A stretch of 38,317 nucleotides of DNA from Planctomycetota bacterium (lineage in GTDB: Bacteria; Planctomycetota; JADGBV01): positions 1 through 38,317 of the forward strand of contig JADGBV010000003.1 of assembly GCA_015231345.1 (NCBI GenBank), in the 5' to 3' direction. Of the stretch, positions 10,597 to 19,873 are shown piece after piece (position 1 is the stretch's first letter; every line of letters starts with the position of its first letter). Position numbers and translations under genes: made by a program. Under the pieces are notes generated by a model that saw nothing but the letters and a program-made list of their open reading frames with translations, was not told where the DNA came from and made no database searches.

Positions 10597-11280
10597 ATGA
10601 GTATATTTAGTCGATTATTCAAAATCGGACAAGCTAAGGCAAATGCTGTTGTCGATAGCTTAGAAAACCCTGAGTTAATGCTTGATCAAGCCATTAAAGA
10701 TAAGGAAAAATCCATTGGGGAACTCCGGGAATCTGTTGCTCGTTGTATTGCAACGGAAAAACTTACCCGTAAGCAATTAGACGGAGAGTTAAAATCGCGA
10801 GCTGACTGGGAAGCGAAAGCTGAAGGTGCTCTGAAAAGTGGTCGGGAAGATTTAGCTGTTAAAGCTCTTAACCGGGCTTCTGAACACGAAGCAAAATCTG
10901 TAACTCTGCAAACTAATTGGGAATCGCAGAAAAAAGGTGTCGATCAGTTGAAAGTGGATTTGCAAAAGCAGCAAGACCAACTGGCTGAGTATAAAAGAAA
11001 TCGAAACTTTATTGTTGCTCAAAGTCAATTTGCTGAAGCCAAAAAGAGCATCCACAGTGTGCGTTCTAAAATGAACAGTGGAGCAAAAAGTGCTGATAAC
11101 CTCATGGAGCGTATGAAAGCAAAAGCTGAGCAGTCATCTGCTGAAGCAGATGCTGCAGCAGAGCTTGCGAGTGAAGGCTCAAGTTTGGAGAATGAATTTA
11201 AAGAAATGGAAAATTCAGGAATGAGTGCGGATATAGAAGCCAAACTGGCTGCAATGAAGTCTAAAATGGCATCAAAATAA
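10597..11280 (+). CDS. pspA: PspA/IM30 family protein
   Basis: MSIFSRLFKIGQAKANAVVDSLENPELMLDQAIKDKEKSIGELRESVARCIATEK, long coiled coil, typical PspA. Confidence 0.9.
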   Translation: MSIFSRLFKIGQAKANAVVDSLENPELMLDQAIKDKEKSIGELRESVARCIATEKLTRKQLDGELKSRADWEAKAEGALKSGREDLAVKALNRASEHEAKSVTLQTNWESQKKGVDQLKVDLQKQQDQLAEYKRNRNFIVAQSQFAEAKKSIHSVRSKMNSGAKSADNLMERMKAKAEQSSAEADAAAELASEGSSLENEFKEMENSGMSADIEAKLAAMKSKMASK

Positions 11281-11327
11281 TCATTATTTCACTTGCCTTG
11301 GTAAATCACCAAGGTAATTCCATTTTG

Positions 11328-11361
11328 AGGGTCACGAGTCTTTTCTGGTGGCCCTTTTTTT
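11328..11361 (+). terminator. Rho-independent terminator after pspA
   Basis: AGGGTCAC-N12-GTGGCCCT hairpin (one G-T pair) followed by TTTTTTT. A second hairpin, CCTTGGT-N5-ACCAAGG, lies just upstream at 11296-11314. Confidence 0.75.
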
Positions 11362-11464
11362 ATGGCATCGCTCAAGTCTGGAAACTCCTAGAAAAGCTGA
11401 ATATAGAAGCTAGACATAAAGCTTTTGAGGCCAGAATATCGAAATACTTTGCACTGGTGGAAGC

Positions 11465-12397
11465 ATGGCTTTATCAGAAGAATTACTCAAATTACAAAAA
11501 ACATATAAAACCGGCGAAGTTGTCTTCTCTGAGGATGATTTATCGCGTGATCTCTATGTGCTCCTGCGTGGCAAGGTGGAAGTCTTGCATCGAGGAATCA
11601 AATTAGCTGAACTGGAGACAGCCGCCTCCTTTTTTGGTGAGATGGCCTTGCTCTCCGGGCAACCACGAACGGCGACACTAAGAGCCATCGAAGATTCACA
11701 GCTTCTGCAAATTCCTCCAGATAAGCTGCCCATATTAATGAAGAATATGCCGGACTTGGCCATGCGCATGGCAAAAAACTTAGCCAATACTGTTACAAAT
11801 CTCAACAAAGAGCTTATCTCTTCCTGGGAATCTTCTGAACTTAGCAAACGTTTAAAAGTTGAAATGGACGAAAATCCTGAAGGGACTCTTTCCGACGTGT
11901 TACCGCGACTTTATAATGAAATACGGCAAGAGCAGCATGATCAACAACTCAAAGTTGCAGAGTCATACCTGCGCTCCGAAGTTTTTGCTCACCCCTTTAT
12001 TGACTCCCTCAAAACGACTTTGACTCCTTTCCTCTCCAGTCCCTTGAAAGTGAAGATTGATCAAACGGATGATTTTTCCACTTTAGATCGAGTTAGTGGA
12101 GTTGATTTTACGGGAGCCACCTCTGGAGCTTTCATATTTATGGGGACGGATGGCGCTATGCAGCATATCGGTGAACAGTTGTTTGGTGATGAGTCCAAAG
12201 ACGACATGGAACGAGATGCACTCTTGGAATTAAGTCGACGTATTATTGAAAAGGTTAGGCAAAATGTACCAGGTTTACACCTTGAAACATCGTCTCCAGA
12301 AGAAATAGAGGCCTTGCAGATGGCAAAAGATAATTTCTTAGGTATGAAATTAGCTACGGATGCAGGATTTAAAGCATGGATTTATCTGAATCGCTGA
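11465..12397 (+). CDS. Cyclic-nucleotide-binding domain protein with C-terminal CheX-like domain
   Basis: CRP-like N-terminus FSEDDLSRDLYVLLRGKVEV, FFGEMALLSGQPRTATLRA; C-terminus FTGATSGAFIFMGTDGAMQHIGEQLFGDE...DALLELSRRIIEKVRQNV resembles CheX/CheC phosphatases. Confidence 0.75.
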   Translation: MALSEELLKLQKTYKTGEVVFSEDDLSRDLYVLLRGKVEVLHRGIKLAELETAASFFGEMALLSGQPRTATLRAIEDSQLLQIPPDKLPILMKNMPDLAMRMAKNLANTVTNLNKELISSWESSELSKRLKVEMDENPEGTLSDVLPRLYNEIRQEQHDQQLKVAESYLRSEVFAHPFIDSLKTTLTPFLSSPLKVKIDQTDDFSTLDRVSGVDFTGATSGAFIFMGTDGAMQHIGEQLFGDESKDDMERDALLELSRRIIEKVRQNVPGLHLETSSPEEIEALQMAKDNFLGMKLATDAGFKAWIYLNR

Positions 12398-12415
12398 AAC
12401 TAAGAGGACTTATTA

Positions 12416-14074
12416 ATGTCAGATAATAAAGTAAGTAATATTGCAGAGGTAAGACCTCCAAACCCTTACGACTTCAGCTCCATTTGTGAGTTTTTGGAAA
12501 CGGTTTTGGGAATAGAAGGCTTTGTCTCTGAATACCCTCGCGTTATCAGTTTAGTTGAAGCTCGTGAAAACGAACGTCTAGGTGAAGATGAGGGTCGTAA
12601 GCAAAAACTCAATATTAAAGTATTCGATGAAGATCAATTCGAAGCAGCTCTTATTCGTGCTTTTTTTATGATTTCTTCTTCACTGATTTCTTTTAAACAA
12701 AAAAGCCCAAGGGAGCAAGAAGTTAAAAGGGAATTTTTAGCGAAAGATAATCTCGGTAACTTGAAAAATGCTTTAACCACTGCGGGTTTCCCTGAAGGTT
12801 TGGGACGGGCAATTCTATCGCAAAAACAACAAGACTTAATGAGCTATAAAATTAGCAAAGCGCTTATTAAAGGTCATGTGGTTTTTGACCGAGCTTTCTA
12901 CTTTACTGTCAAAGAAAACGAACTTACTAAAAAGTCCATCGATGAATTGGTTGAGATGGTGCGAGCTTTTGAAATGGCTGACGACCTTCGTCAGTATTTG
13001 GAGACTCTGCTGTATAAGGTGGAGGTGACTAGCACAGAGAAATCTTTCCTTGGCATGAAGAAGAAAGTGGCTGAGCCCATGGAAGTCATTCTCAAAGCCG
13101 CTAAAGCTGAAAAAGAAAATCTCAGTACAGACCCTCGCGTCAGTGAGAAAGGCAGTGAGATGGAAGCTAAGTACTTAGGGGTTTGTTCGAAAGTTGAAAT
13201 CTTATCTGAGTATTGTGAAGAGTACTTTTCCAACGCAGACTTTATTTTCGTTGAGAAGAACTTACTGCAGTTTTCTAAGAGCAAAGCGGTCGAGCAAATA
13301 GATAGAAACAATAAACCTCTTCTGTCCGATGAGTTTTCTGCTACCATTGAGCGTAAGCTCATGATACAGCTTATCTCTGCTTTTAAGAAAGTGTATAACA
13401 TTAATGAGCTTTGGCTGCTAAAACATTATCTTCTCGCAGATTTAGTCCGTGTGGACCCCACAGAGAATGATCAAGCCATGGCTAAGTTTATGGCAAAGAA
13501 GAAAATTCTTATGGATGCCCTGAAGCGTATTCGCATGGATATGATTGTGGAAGATACTTTCAATACGGCTTCAGAGAATAAAAAGAATTTTATCGAAAGC
13601 TTTGAAAAAGAATTGCTTCGATTAAGTCCAAAACAATATACCTCTCAGCTCATTCCTCTGGCGGAAAAAAAATCTAGCGATATAGTCTCTCGAGCGAAAC
13701 GAGTGCTGGCGAAAAAGTCAGATGCTGCCAATCAAGATAAAGAAGAAGCTTTGGCTTTCCAGGAAAGTGTCGATCAAATTGGACAACAAACAGTTCGCTT
13801 GATCATGGAAATGTATAAATTCTGCCAGTGCAAGGTGTCGGTTAATAAATTACAAGCCTATATGCCTGTGCTCGATCCTAAGTTAAAAGCTTTGGAAGTT
13901 TGTGTGAAGCGTATGGAAAAAGGCCCAGAGCAAATCAAGAAGAAGAATCTGATTAAAAGGTATTTGACGGCCTTCATGACAAAAGCAGCAGCTGATTCAC
14001 TCTTGGATGCTCCTGAAAAGCGAGTTTTTCTTATATATATAAAAGGCTTAATCGATCGCGTCGATTATTGGTAG
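12416..14074 (+). CDS. Hypothetical protein, 552 aa
   Basis: Long ORF starting 18 nt after the cNMP/CheX gene; largely helical, charged, no recognised motif. Confidence 0.8.
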   Translation: MSDNKVSNIAEVRPPNPYDFSSICEFLETVLGIEGFVSEYPRVISLVEARENERLGEDEGRKQKLNIKVFDEDQFEAALIRAFFMISSSLISFKQKSPREQEVKREFLAKDNLGNLKNALTTAGFPEGLGRAILSQKQQDLMSYKISKALIKGHVVFDRAFYFTVKENELTKKSIDELVEMVRAFEMADDLRQYLETLLYKVEVTSTEKSFLGMKKKVAEPMEVILKAAKAEKENLSTDPRVSEKGSEMEAKYLGVCSKVEILSEYCEEYFSNADFIFVEKNLLQFSKSKAVEQIDRNNKPLLSDEFSATIERKLMIQLISAFKKVYNINELWLLKHYLLADLVRVDPTENDQAMAKFMAKKKILMDALKRIRMDMIVEDTFNTASENKKNFIESFEKELLRLSPKQYTSQLIPLAEKKSSDIVSRAKRVLAKKSDAANQDKEEALAFQESVDQIGQQTVRLIMEMYKFCQCKVSVNKLQAYMPVLDPKLKALEVCVKRMEKGPEQIKKKNLIKRYLTAFMTKAAADSLLDAPEKRVFLIYIKGLIDRVDYW

Positions 14075-14079
14075 GAACT

Positions 14080-15093
14080 ATGGTGTTAGATAGGGATGCG
14101 GTACTCGCTCTAAGAGAGGAGTGGCGCCGAGAAGGGCTTAAGGTTGGTTTTACAAGTGGAGTTTTTGACCTTCTTCATGTAGGGCACTTAGACTACTTGC
14201 AGAAAAGTCGCGAGTATTGCGATAAACTGATTGTGGCCATTAATAGCGACAGTTCGGTTAAGCAAAATAAAGGAGAACAGCGTCCCATTATTAATGAAGA
14301 ACAGCGGGCCGGTTTAATCGCAGGTTTAAAACCAGTTGATGCCGTGTATGTCTTTTCTGATTTAAATAATAACCTTAATATAGAACTTTTGAAGCCTGAC
14401 CTCTACATTAAAGCTGGAGATTACGATATTAGCCGTTTAAGTTCTGCTCCGATTGTGCAGGCTTATGGTGGAGGGATTCAGCTTATCCCTGTGGTGAACG
14501 ATACCTCAAGCACTTCTATTATTGAGAGTGTGCTTTCCAAAACGGTTGCTTCTTACGAACGCATTAAGTCTTTAGATGCTAGAAAAGTTGTTTTCCTCGA
14601 TCGAGATGGAGTGATCAATGAGGACTTAGGCTATTTGCATGACCCTGAGAAATTTACCTTAACGCCCAGTTGCCTAGAGGCTATGACACTACTTGCCAAA
14701 AGTGACTATGCTGTGGTTGTGGTGACAAACCAAACGGGCATAGGTTTAGGTTACTTTTCTCACGAAGATTTCTTTCAGGTCAACCGGGCTATGTTTAGAG
14801 CTTTAAAGCCATCGGGAATATCTTTGGAGAAAATTTATTACTGCCCGCATTCATTTTCAGAGCCTTGCACCTGCCGTAAGCCGGGAGTAGGTATGCTGCA
14901 AAGAGCCTTTAATGAAATGAGTTTACTCAAGGAAGGCTCTTATATGGTTGGCGATCAGGAAAGTGACGTGCAAGCGGGTAAGGACTTTGGCGTCAAGACT
15001 ATACGTATTCATAAAGATAAAAGCGAAGAGACAGCGGCTGATCACAGCGTCTCATCAATACTCGATGCAGTTAAGGTGATTCTTGGCTGTTAA
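14080..15093 (+). CDS. Fusion: heptose-1-phosphate adenylyltransferase (HldC/RfaE2-like) + HAD heptose-bisphosphate phosphatase (GmhB-like)
   Basis: N-terminus GFTSGVFDLLHVGHLDYLQKSREYCDKLIVAINSDSSVKQNKG; C-terminus VVFLDRDGVINEDLGYLHDPEKF, VVTNQTGIGLGYF, YYCPHSFSEPCTCRKPGVGML, MVGDQESDVQAGKDFG. Confidence 0.9.
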   Translation: MVLDRDAVLALREEWRREGLKVGFTSGVFDLLHVGHLDYLQKSREYCDKLIVAINSDSSVKQNKGEQRPIINEEQRAGLIAGLKPVDAVYVFSDLNNNLNIELLKPDLYIKAGDYDISRLSSAPIVQAYGGGIQLIPVVNDTSSTSIIESVLSKTVASYERIKSLDARKVVFLDRDGVINEDLGYLHDPEKFTLTPSCLEAMTLLAKSDYAVVVVTNQTGIGLGYFSHEDFFQVNRAMFRALKPSGISLEKIYYCPHSFSEPCTCRKPGVGMLQRAFNEMSLLKEGSYMVGDQESDVQAGKDFGVKTIRIHKDKSEETAADHSVSSILDAVKVILGC

Positions 15094-15094
15094 T

Positions 15095-15808
15095 ATGAAT
15101 TCATTTACAAAGGGCTTCTTTTGCCTGGGTACAGCACTCCGTTTTGTGCTCACTCATCCATCTGTATGGCCTTTTATGATTTTGCCTTTTCTGTGTTCGG
15201 CATCATTTTTTGTCGGCATGGCATTTCTATGGGGTAATATACAGGGCAGTCTCATCTCATATATACCCCCAGGGTATTGGTGGAGTTGGTTGGTTTGGTT
15301 TTGTGAAGTTTTTTCTTGGGTCTTTTTCGCCTTTATTTCTTCTTATTTATTCTCATTAGTGGGCATGATATTGGCGACTCCATTTAATGACTTTCTCTGT
15401 GTGAAAGTCCTCAAAATGAGGGACTTGAAGAATATAAGAGAGCCGGGCTTATGGGAGGGCGCTGTGGAGTCTCTTAAAGAAGTTTTGAAGTCGACTGGCG
15501 TTAAGCTAGTACTATTCATTTTTACACTTTTTATACCAGGCTTGTCCATAGTGCTTTTTCCCTGCTTTATTGCCTGGGATTATTTCGATTATCCTTGGTC
15601 TCATAAAACGGTTGGCTTGCGGGCTAAATTCAGCCTTATCCGTCTGCAGCCATTGACTTTCTTAGGTTTCGCGTTCTCTTTTAGTTTGCTCTTTGCCGTT
15701 CCTTTTTTAGGCATCATCCTAATGCCTTTGGCTGTCGTTGGGGCTTCTTTAGTTGCTGATTACGAAGAAGGCTCCGCTGAGCTTGCGAAAAATTGCTTGG
15801 CAGAATGA
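15095..15808 (+). CDS. EI24/CysZ-like membrane protein
   Basis: Multi-TM, DYFDYPWSHKTVGLRAKF motif typical of EI24. ORF track starts at TTG 15083; ATG at 15095 preferred. Confidence 0.72.
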   Translation: MNSFTKGFFCLGTALRFVLTHPSVWPFMILPFLCSASFFVGMAFLWGNIQGSLISYIPPGYWWSWLVWFCEVFSWVFFAFISSYLFSLVGMILATPFNDFLCVKVLKMRDLKNIREPGLWEGAVESLKEVLKSTGVKLVLFIFTLFIPGLSIVLFPCFIAWDYFDYPWSHKTVGLRAKFSLIRLQPLTFLGFAFSFSLLFAVPFLGIILMPLAVVGASLVADYEEGSAELAKNCLAE

Positions 15809-15867
15809 GTATGAGTTGAATGTGACTCTGCTCATGAGATCAGTTTAGATGGCCATATTTTTGCACC

Positions 15868-18850
15868 TCAACCGCCAACCTTGTGGCAATACACGTCAAT
15901 GATAGTTTGCAGGGCATCACGTTTGATTGGCTTGCTCAAGTAATCGTTCATACCCGCTGCGATGCATTTTTCCCTGTCTCCCTTCATTGCATTGGCTGTT
16001 AAGGCTACTACCGGTACAGAGTGATCCTGTACGGTTGAAGCAGGATCTCTTATTACTTTTACCGCCTCATACCCATCCATAACCGGCATCTGGCAGTCCA
16101 TAATGATCAGATCAAAGGTATCCTCTGCAAGGCGCTTCACAGCCTTTTCCCCATTTTCCTCCATATCAAACTGGTAGCCCATTTTTTTAAGTACTGATTT
16201 CATTACCTTTCTGTTAATAGGGTTATCTTCCACAACTAATATTCTAATGTTTTTCTTTGTGTTCTCCCTGGCGCTATGCTTGGTGACTAAATCCTTTGTC
16301 CCCTCCTCCTGCCGTATGTCAGCCAGCCTCCTCCCCACAACCAGTTGTAGTGTGTCCACCAATTCCTTTCTCTGAAAAGGCATGGCAAGGTAAGCAGAAA
16401 ATCCCATATTTATAGCTCTGGAGGCATCACCTCGCTGAGCATGAGCTGCTGTCATGACAAAATCGGTCGCCATATGATTATTTACTAGCCCAAAAGGAAC
16501 AGTCCACTCCCCTTCTTCGAGACCAAACAAAACCTTGTCAACAATCACGATATCCCACACATCCTTTGAATCCCGATTATCACTCAGTAGTCGAATTCCC
16601 TGTTCTGCATGAACTTTTTTAACGATACATCCCGTTACCTCCAGCATCTGTGAAAGAGCACACTGACACTCCACGCTATTGTTCACTATAAGCACTTGTT
16701 TTCCCTTCAAGTCACCAGGCTTTACGCCATTATGATGAAAAGCCTTTTGTTTTTCCAAGGCAACGGTAAACCAAAAAAGCGAGCCCTTGCCTTCATCACT
16801 TTGAAATCCAATGGTCCCTCCCATAAGCTGACATAGCTGCTTGCTGATAGATAGTCCCAACCCTGTACCTCCAAACTTTCGAGTTGTCGAAGCATCGGCT
16901 TGCTGAAAAGAGTTGAACAGAACCCCTTTACCCGCTTCAGATATACCAATACCCGTATCCTTTACCGTAAAACGGAGTACCGCACAATCCGTTCTTTCTT
17001 CATCAAGACTCACGTTCAACACAATACTTCCCTTATCGGTAAATTTAAAGGCATTTCCCAAAAGGTTTAATAAAATTTGTCGAATACGCCCAGGATCTCC
17101 TTTTAGGAGGAGCGGTACATCTTCTGAATATATCACTCGAAAGTCCAATCCCTTTTCATTAATTTTTAGCAAAAAGAGATTTTGAGCTCCAGTAATCGTT
17201 TCCCCCAAATCAAAATCAATAATATCCAAATCTAGTTTACCTGCTTCAATTTTGGATACATCTAAAATATCATTAATTATCCCCAACAAACTCTCTGAAC
17301 TTTGCTTAACGGTACCTGCATAGTTTGTTTGTTCTTCATTTAATTCAGTGTCAAGAAGAAGATCGATCATCCCCACCACACCATTCATGGGAGTGCGTAT
17401 TTCATGACTCATATTAGCCAAAAACTCACTTTTAGCCTTGTTTGCATTTAGAGTTTCCTGCGCAAACTGCTCGGCTCTCTCGTGCTCCTTCACCAGAGTA
17501 TCGTTAGCTTCGCATAATTGCTGGGTTCGAAAATTAAACCAATAGGCCAGTAATCCCAGCTCATTATTGGAGGAGTCATCCAGTAGTACATTGTGGGAAG
17601 CCTCTGAAGAAGTCATTTCCTGGAGGGTATTCGTCATCTTCTTTAGTGGATATAATAGTCGGTTATAAAACAATAGCAACACAAACAATCCGGTCACAAG
17701 GACCACTATGGCTGCTGTGTTGGAAACGCGCCCGGCTATGGAGGTAGGGATCAAATCAATAGTCGATTTAGGAACGACCATAACTATTTTCCAATAGGTC
17801 TTTGGCATAAAGAGAATAAATACCTTACACGGTTCTCCAAATAACACATCTCCCTCTATAGTAAAATCAATGCTTGAATTTTCAGGAAACGACAGGTTGT
17901 CGTTCAGCGTTGCAGCGATAAGATGTGCTTCTGCACTGTCTATCTGATAACTTCTGGTATCCAGGTCATTTGCTTTTGTTGTATTGACCATATTTTCTTT
18001 AAGAAAGGTTTCATTGATGCTATCCAAACGATCAGCTATTGGTTTGAACCGGGGATCCTTTTTTCCAAGATCACTGGCATAAATAAAATCCTCGCTTCTT
18101 TTACCGTTTTCTTCCGTGTATACTTTTGAGATAGATTTATCGGGGAAGGATAAAAATTTGTTATTCCTGTCGGTTACAAAAATATAACCCCCGCCCTTTA
18201 TGGCTTCTTGTGAGGCTATTGCATCCAATCCTTCCAATTGTATATCGATAGTACTGCACCCAGCAAATACCCCCTTTTCAAAAATAGGGGAAGTGCACGT
18301 TACCATAGGTTGGTACGAATAGGGATCCATGTACGATTTTGACCAAAAGACCTCTCCCTCTTTCAGCCAGCGCGAGGGAACATACCATTCTTCGTTATGA
18401 TACCCCTTTCCCGCAGGATCATTATAGTCATCATAATATTTCAAACTGCCATTCTGTTCTCTTCCCCAAAAAAAACTGCGCCTGATAACGCCATCCCTGA
18501 AGGCATCAGGTTCAGGCCAGATCCCTCCCCCAGCCACAAATGATTGCAATTCTTTTCTATTGATCAGATGAGGAAACAGTTCGCTGTAGGAAGAAACCTT
18601 TTTTTCAATGAAAGGGAGCAGTCTCCGACAAATCCTGTGCTAACATTGTGGTCTTACCTGTCTTTATTTTTAAGCTGTCCATAACTCTGAGGGTTAATTC
18701 CCTGTAGAGTTCATTGTTCTGACGTTCCAGAAGGGCCTTTCCCTCACGAGAGATGATTGCCCTGAGCCCCACCACCGACACCACCAAAAGAAGAAATAGT
18801 CCAATGAGGATGCTGAAATAAAAACTACTGGACCAAGCTATCTTTTTCAC
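15868..18850 (-). pseudogene. Hybrid sensor histidine kinase (TM + dCache-like sensor, HisKA, HATPase, two receiver domains) with a frameshift near 18605-18620
   Basis: ORF 18605..18850 encodes N-terminal TM MKKIAWSSSFYFSILIGLFLLLVVSVVGLRA...[14 protein letters not shown] 15868..18549 continues the same protein in another frame. Kinase motifs [45 protein letters not shown]2 [12 protein letters not shown]...[13 protein letters not shown]. Could be functional if the indel is a sequencing error. Confidence 0.7.
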
Positions 18851-19160
18851 AAGGGAGGGGACCTTTACAGGGTAGAAAAATATTTTACCCCATGCCCATG
18901 CAAATCAAGAACTATTGTCAGATGCCAGGGCAAACGCATCAAACCCATAAACCATTGATTTATAAGACGCGGTGTGCGAGAAGGTTTTTGATTTGTTGAT
19001 TGCTGAAGGGCTTATTGGTGAGGAGTTGAAGTGGGAAATGAGGCAGTGCGCCATAGTGGTTTTGGAGTGTTTATTGGTGATCTATTGCCCTATTTTGACC
19101 GAGAGGCATTGCTTTTCGGCTTACTCGATCTTAGCTTATGTTTGATTATGAAAGCTCACC

Positions 19161-19466
19161 TCAGGCATCACGATAGACTTCATCGTGGGTGCCTACGTCT
19201 AGTAGAATAATCTCTTTTTCTGTCAACTTGAGAAAGAGAATAATCCGGTCAGAATAAGTCAAGCGAACAGAGTGTTTGTTACGGTGCTTGCCCTTCAGCC
19301 TATGCATGCGCAACCGAGGAGCAGAGGGGTCTATTTCCAGCTGACTGAGGATATCTTTAAAAATTCCTCTCAAATTAGGATGTTTGCGTAGATACTTCCT
19401 AGCAGTACGAGTAAATGTATCTGTCCAAACTAGTTCGTAGCTTCTTGTCTCATCCTGACTACTCAT
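19161..19466 (-). CDS. RelE/YafQ-superfamily toxin of a type II TA system
   Basis: 101 aa; FTRTARKYLRKHPNLR, LRMHRLKGKHRNKHSVRLTYSDRIILFL, IILLDVGTHDEVY. Confidence 0.82.
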   Translation of the reverse strand: MSSQDETRSYELVWTDTFTRTARKYLRKHPNLRGIFKDILSQLEIDPSAPRLRMHRLKGKHRNKHSVRLTYSDRIILFLKLTEKEIILLDVGTHDEVYRDA

Positions 19467-19719
19467 CTGAACTCAGCAGCTCTTCCATTAGTTGCTCTGA
19501 GTTTCCACGCCGAAGCCGCCCAGACGTCAAATCTAACTCGGATGCTGCTAGTCGGGCATCAGCCAAGTCGTTCATCATGTCATTATACGACGATTCTGAA
19601 ATCACCACGTAGCTAGGCTTATTGTGGAGAATAATGTGTACCGGTCCATTGGCTAATTCTGGATCAACGACACTTATACCTCGCCGCTTAAGCTCTTGAG
19701 CTGGAATCATTGCGTTCAT
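19459..19719 (-). CDS. Phd/YefM-like antitoxin
   Basis: 86 aa; MNAMIPAQELKRRGISVVD, VHIILHNKPSYVVISESSYNDMM; overlaps the toxin start. Confidence 0.8.
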   Translation of the reverse strand: MNAMIPAQELKRRGISVVDPELANGPVHIILHNKPSYVVISESSYNDMMNDLADARLAASELDLTSGRLRRGNSEQLMEELLSSDE

Positions 19720-19733
19720 ATCTAGACTCTAAT

Positions 19734-19752
19734 AACACTATTCGTTAGTGCT
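19734..19752. promoter_or_regulatory. Candidate autoregulatory operator of the TA pair
   Basis: Inverted repeat AACACTA-ttcgt-TAGTGCT just upstream of the antitoxin start. Confidence 0.4.
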
Positions 19753-19812
19753 ATATTAAGTGCCTTATCAAGTACTGCAAGTCCCCGATACGATTGTGGT
19801 TAAAAATGCGTG

Positions 19813-19846
19813 GGGTTCACTTATTTACTATTGAATAAGTGAACCC
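19813..19846. repeat. Perfect 13-bp inverted repeat (possible terminator for lacI)
   Basis: GGGTTCACTTATT-tactattg-AATAAGTGAACCC. Confidence 0.65.
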
Positions 19847-19873
19847 TACGGGAGTCTAGTGCTGCCCCAATTA

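Noticed and set aside
11298-11606. 102-aa plus-strand ORF
   Set aside because: Runs through the pspA terminator and into the start of the cNMP/CheX gene; no protein-like motif.
18600-18620. Programmed frameshift in the histidine kinase
   Set aside because: No convincing slippery site with a stimulatory structure; the A7 run lies after the stop codon of the first frame. Treated as an indel or sequencing error instead.
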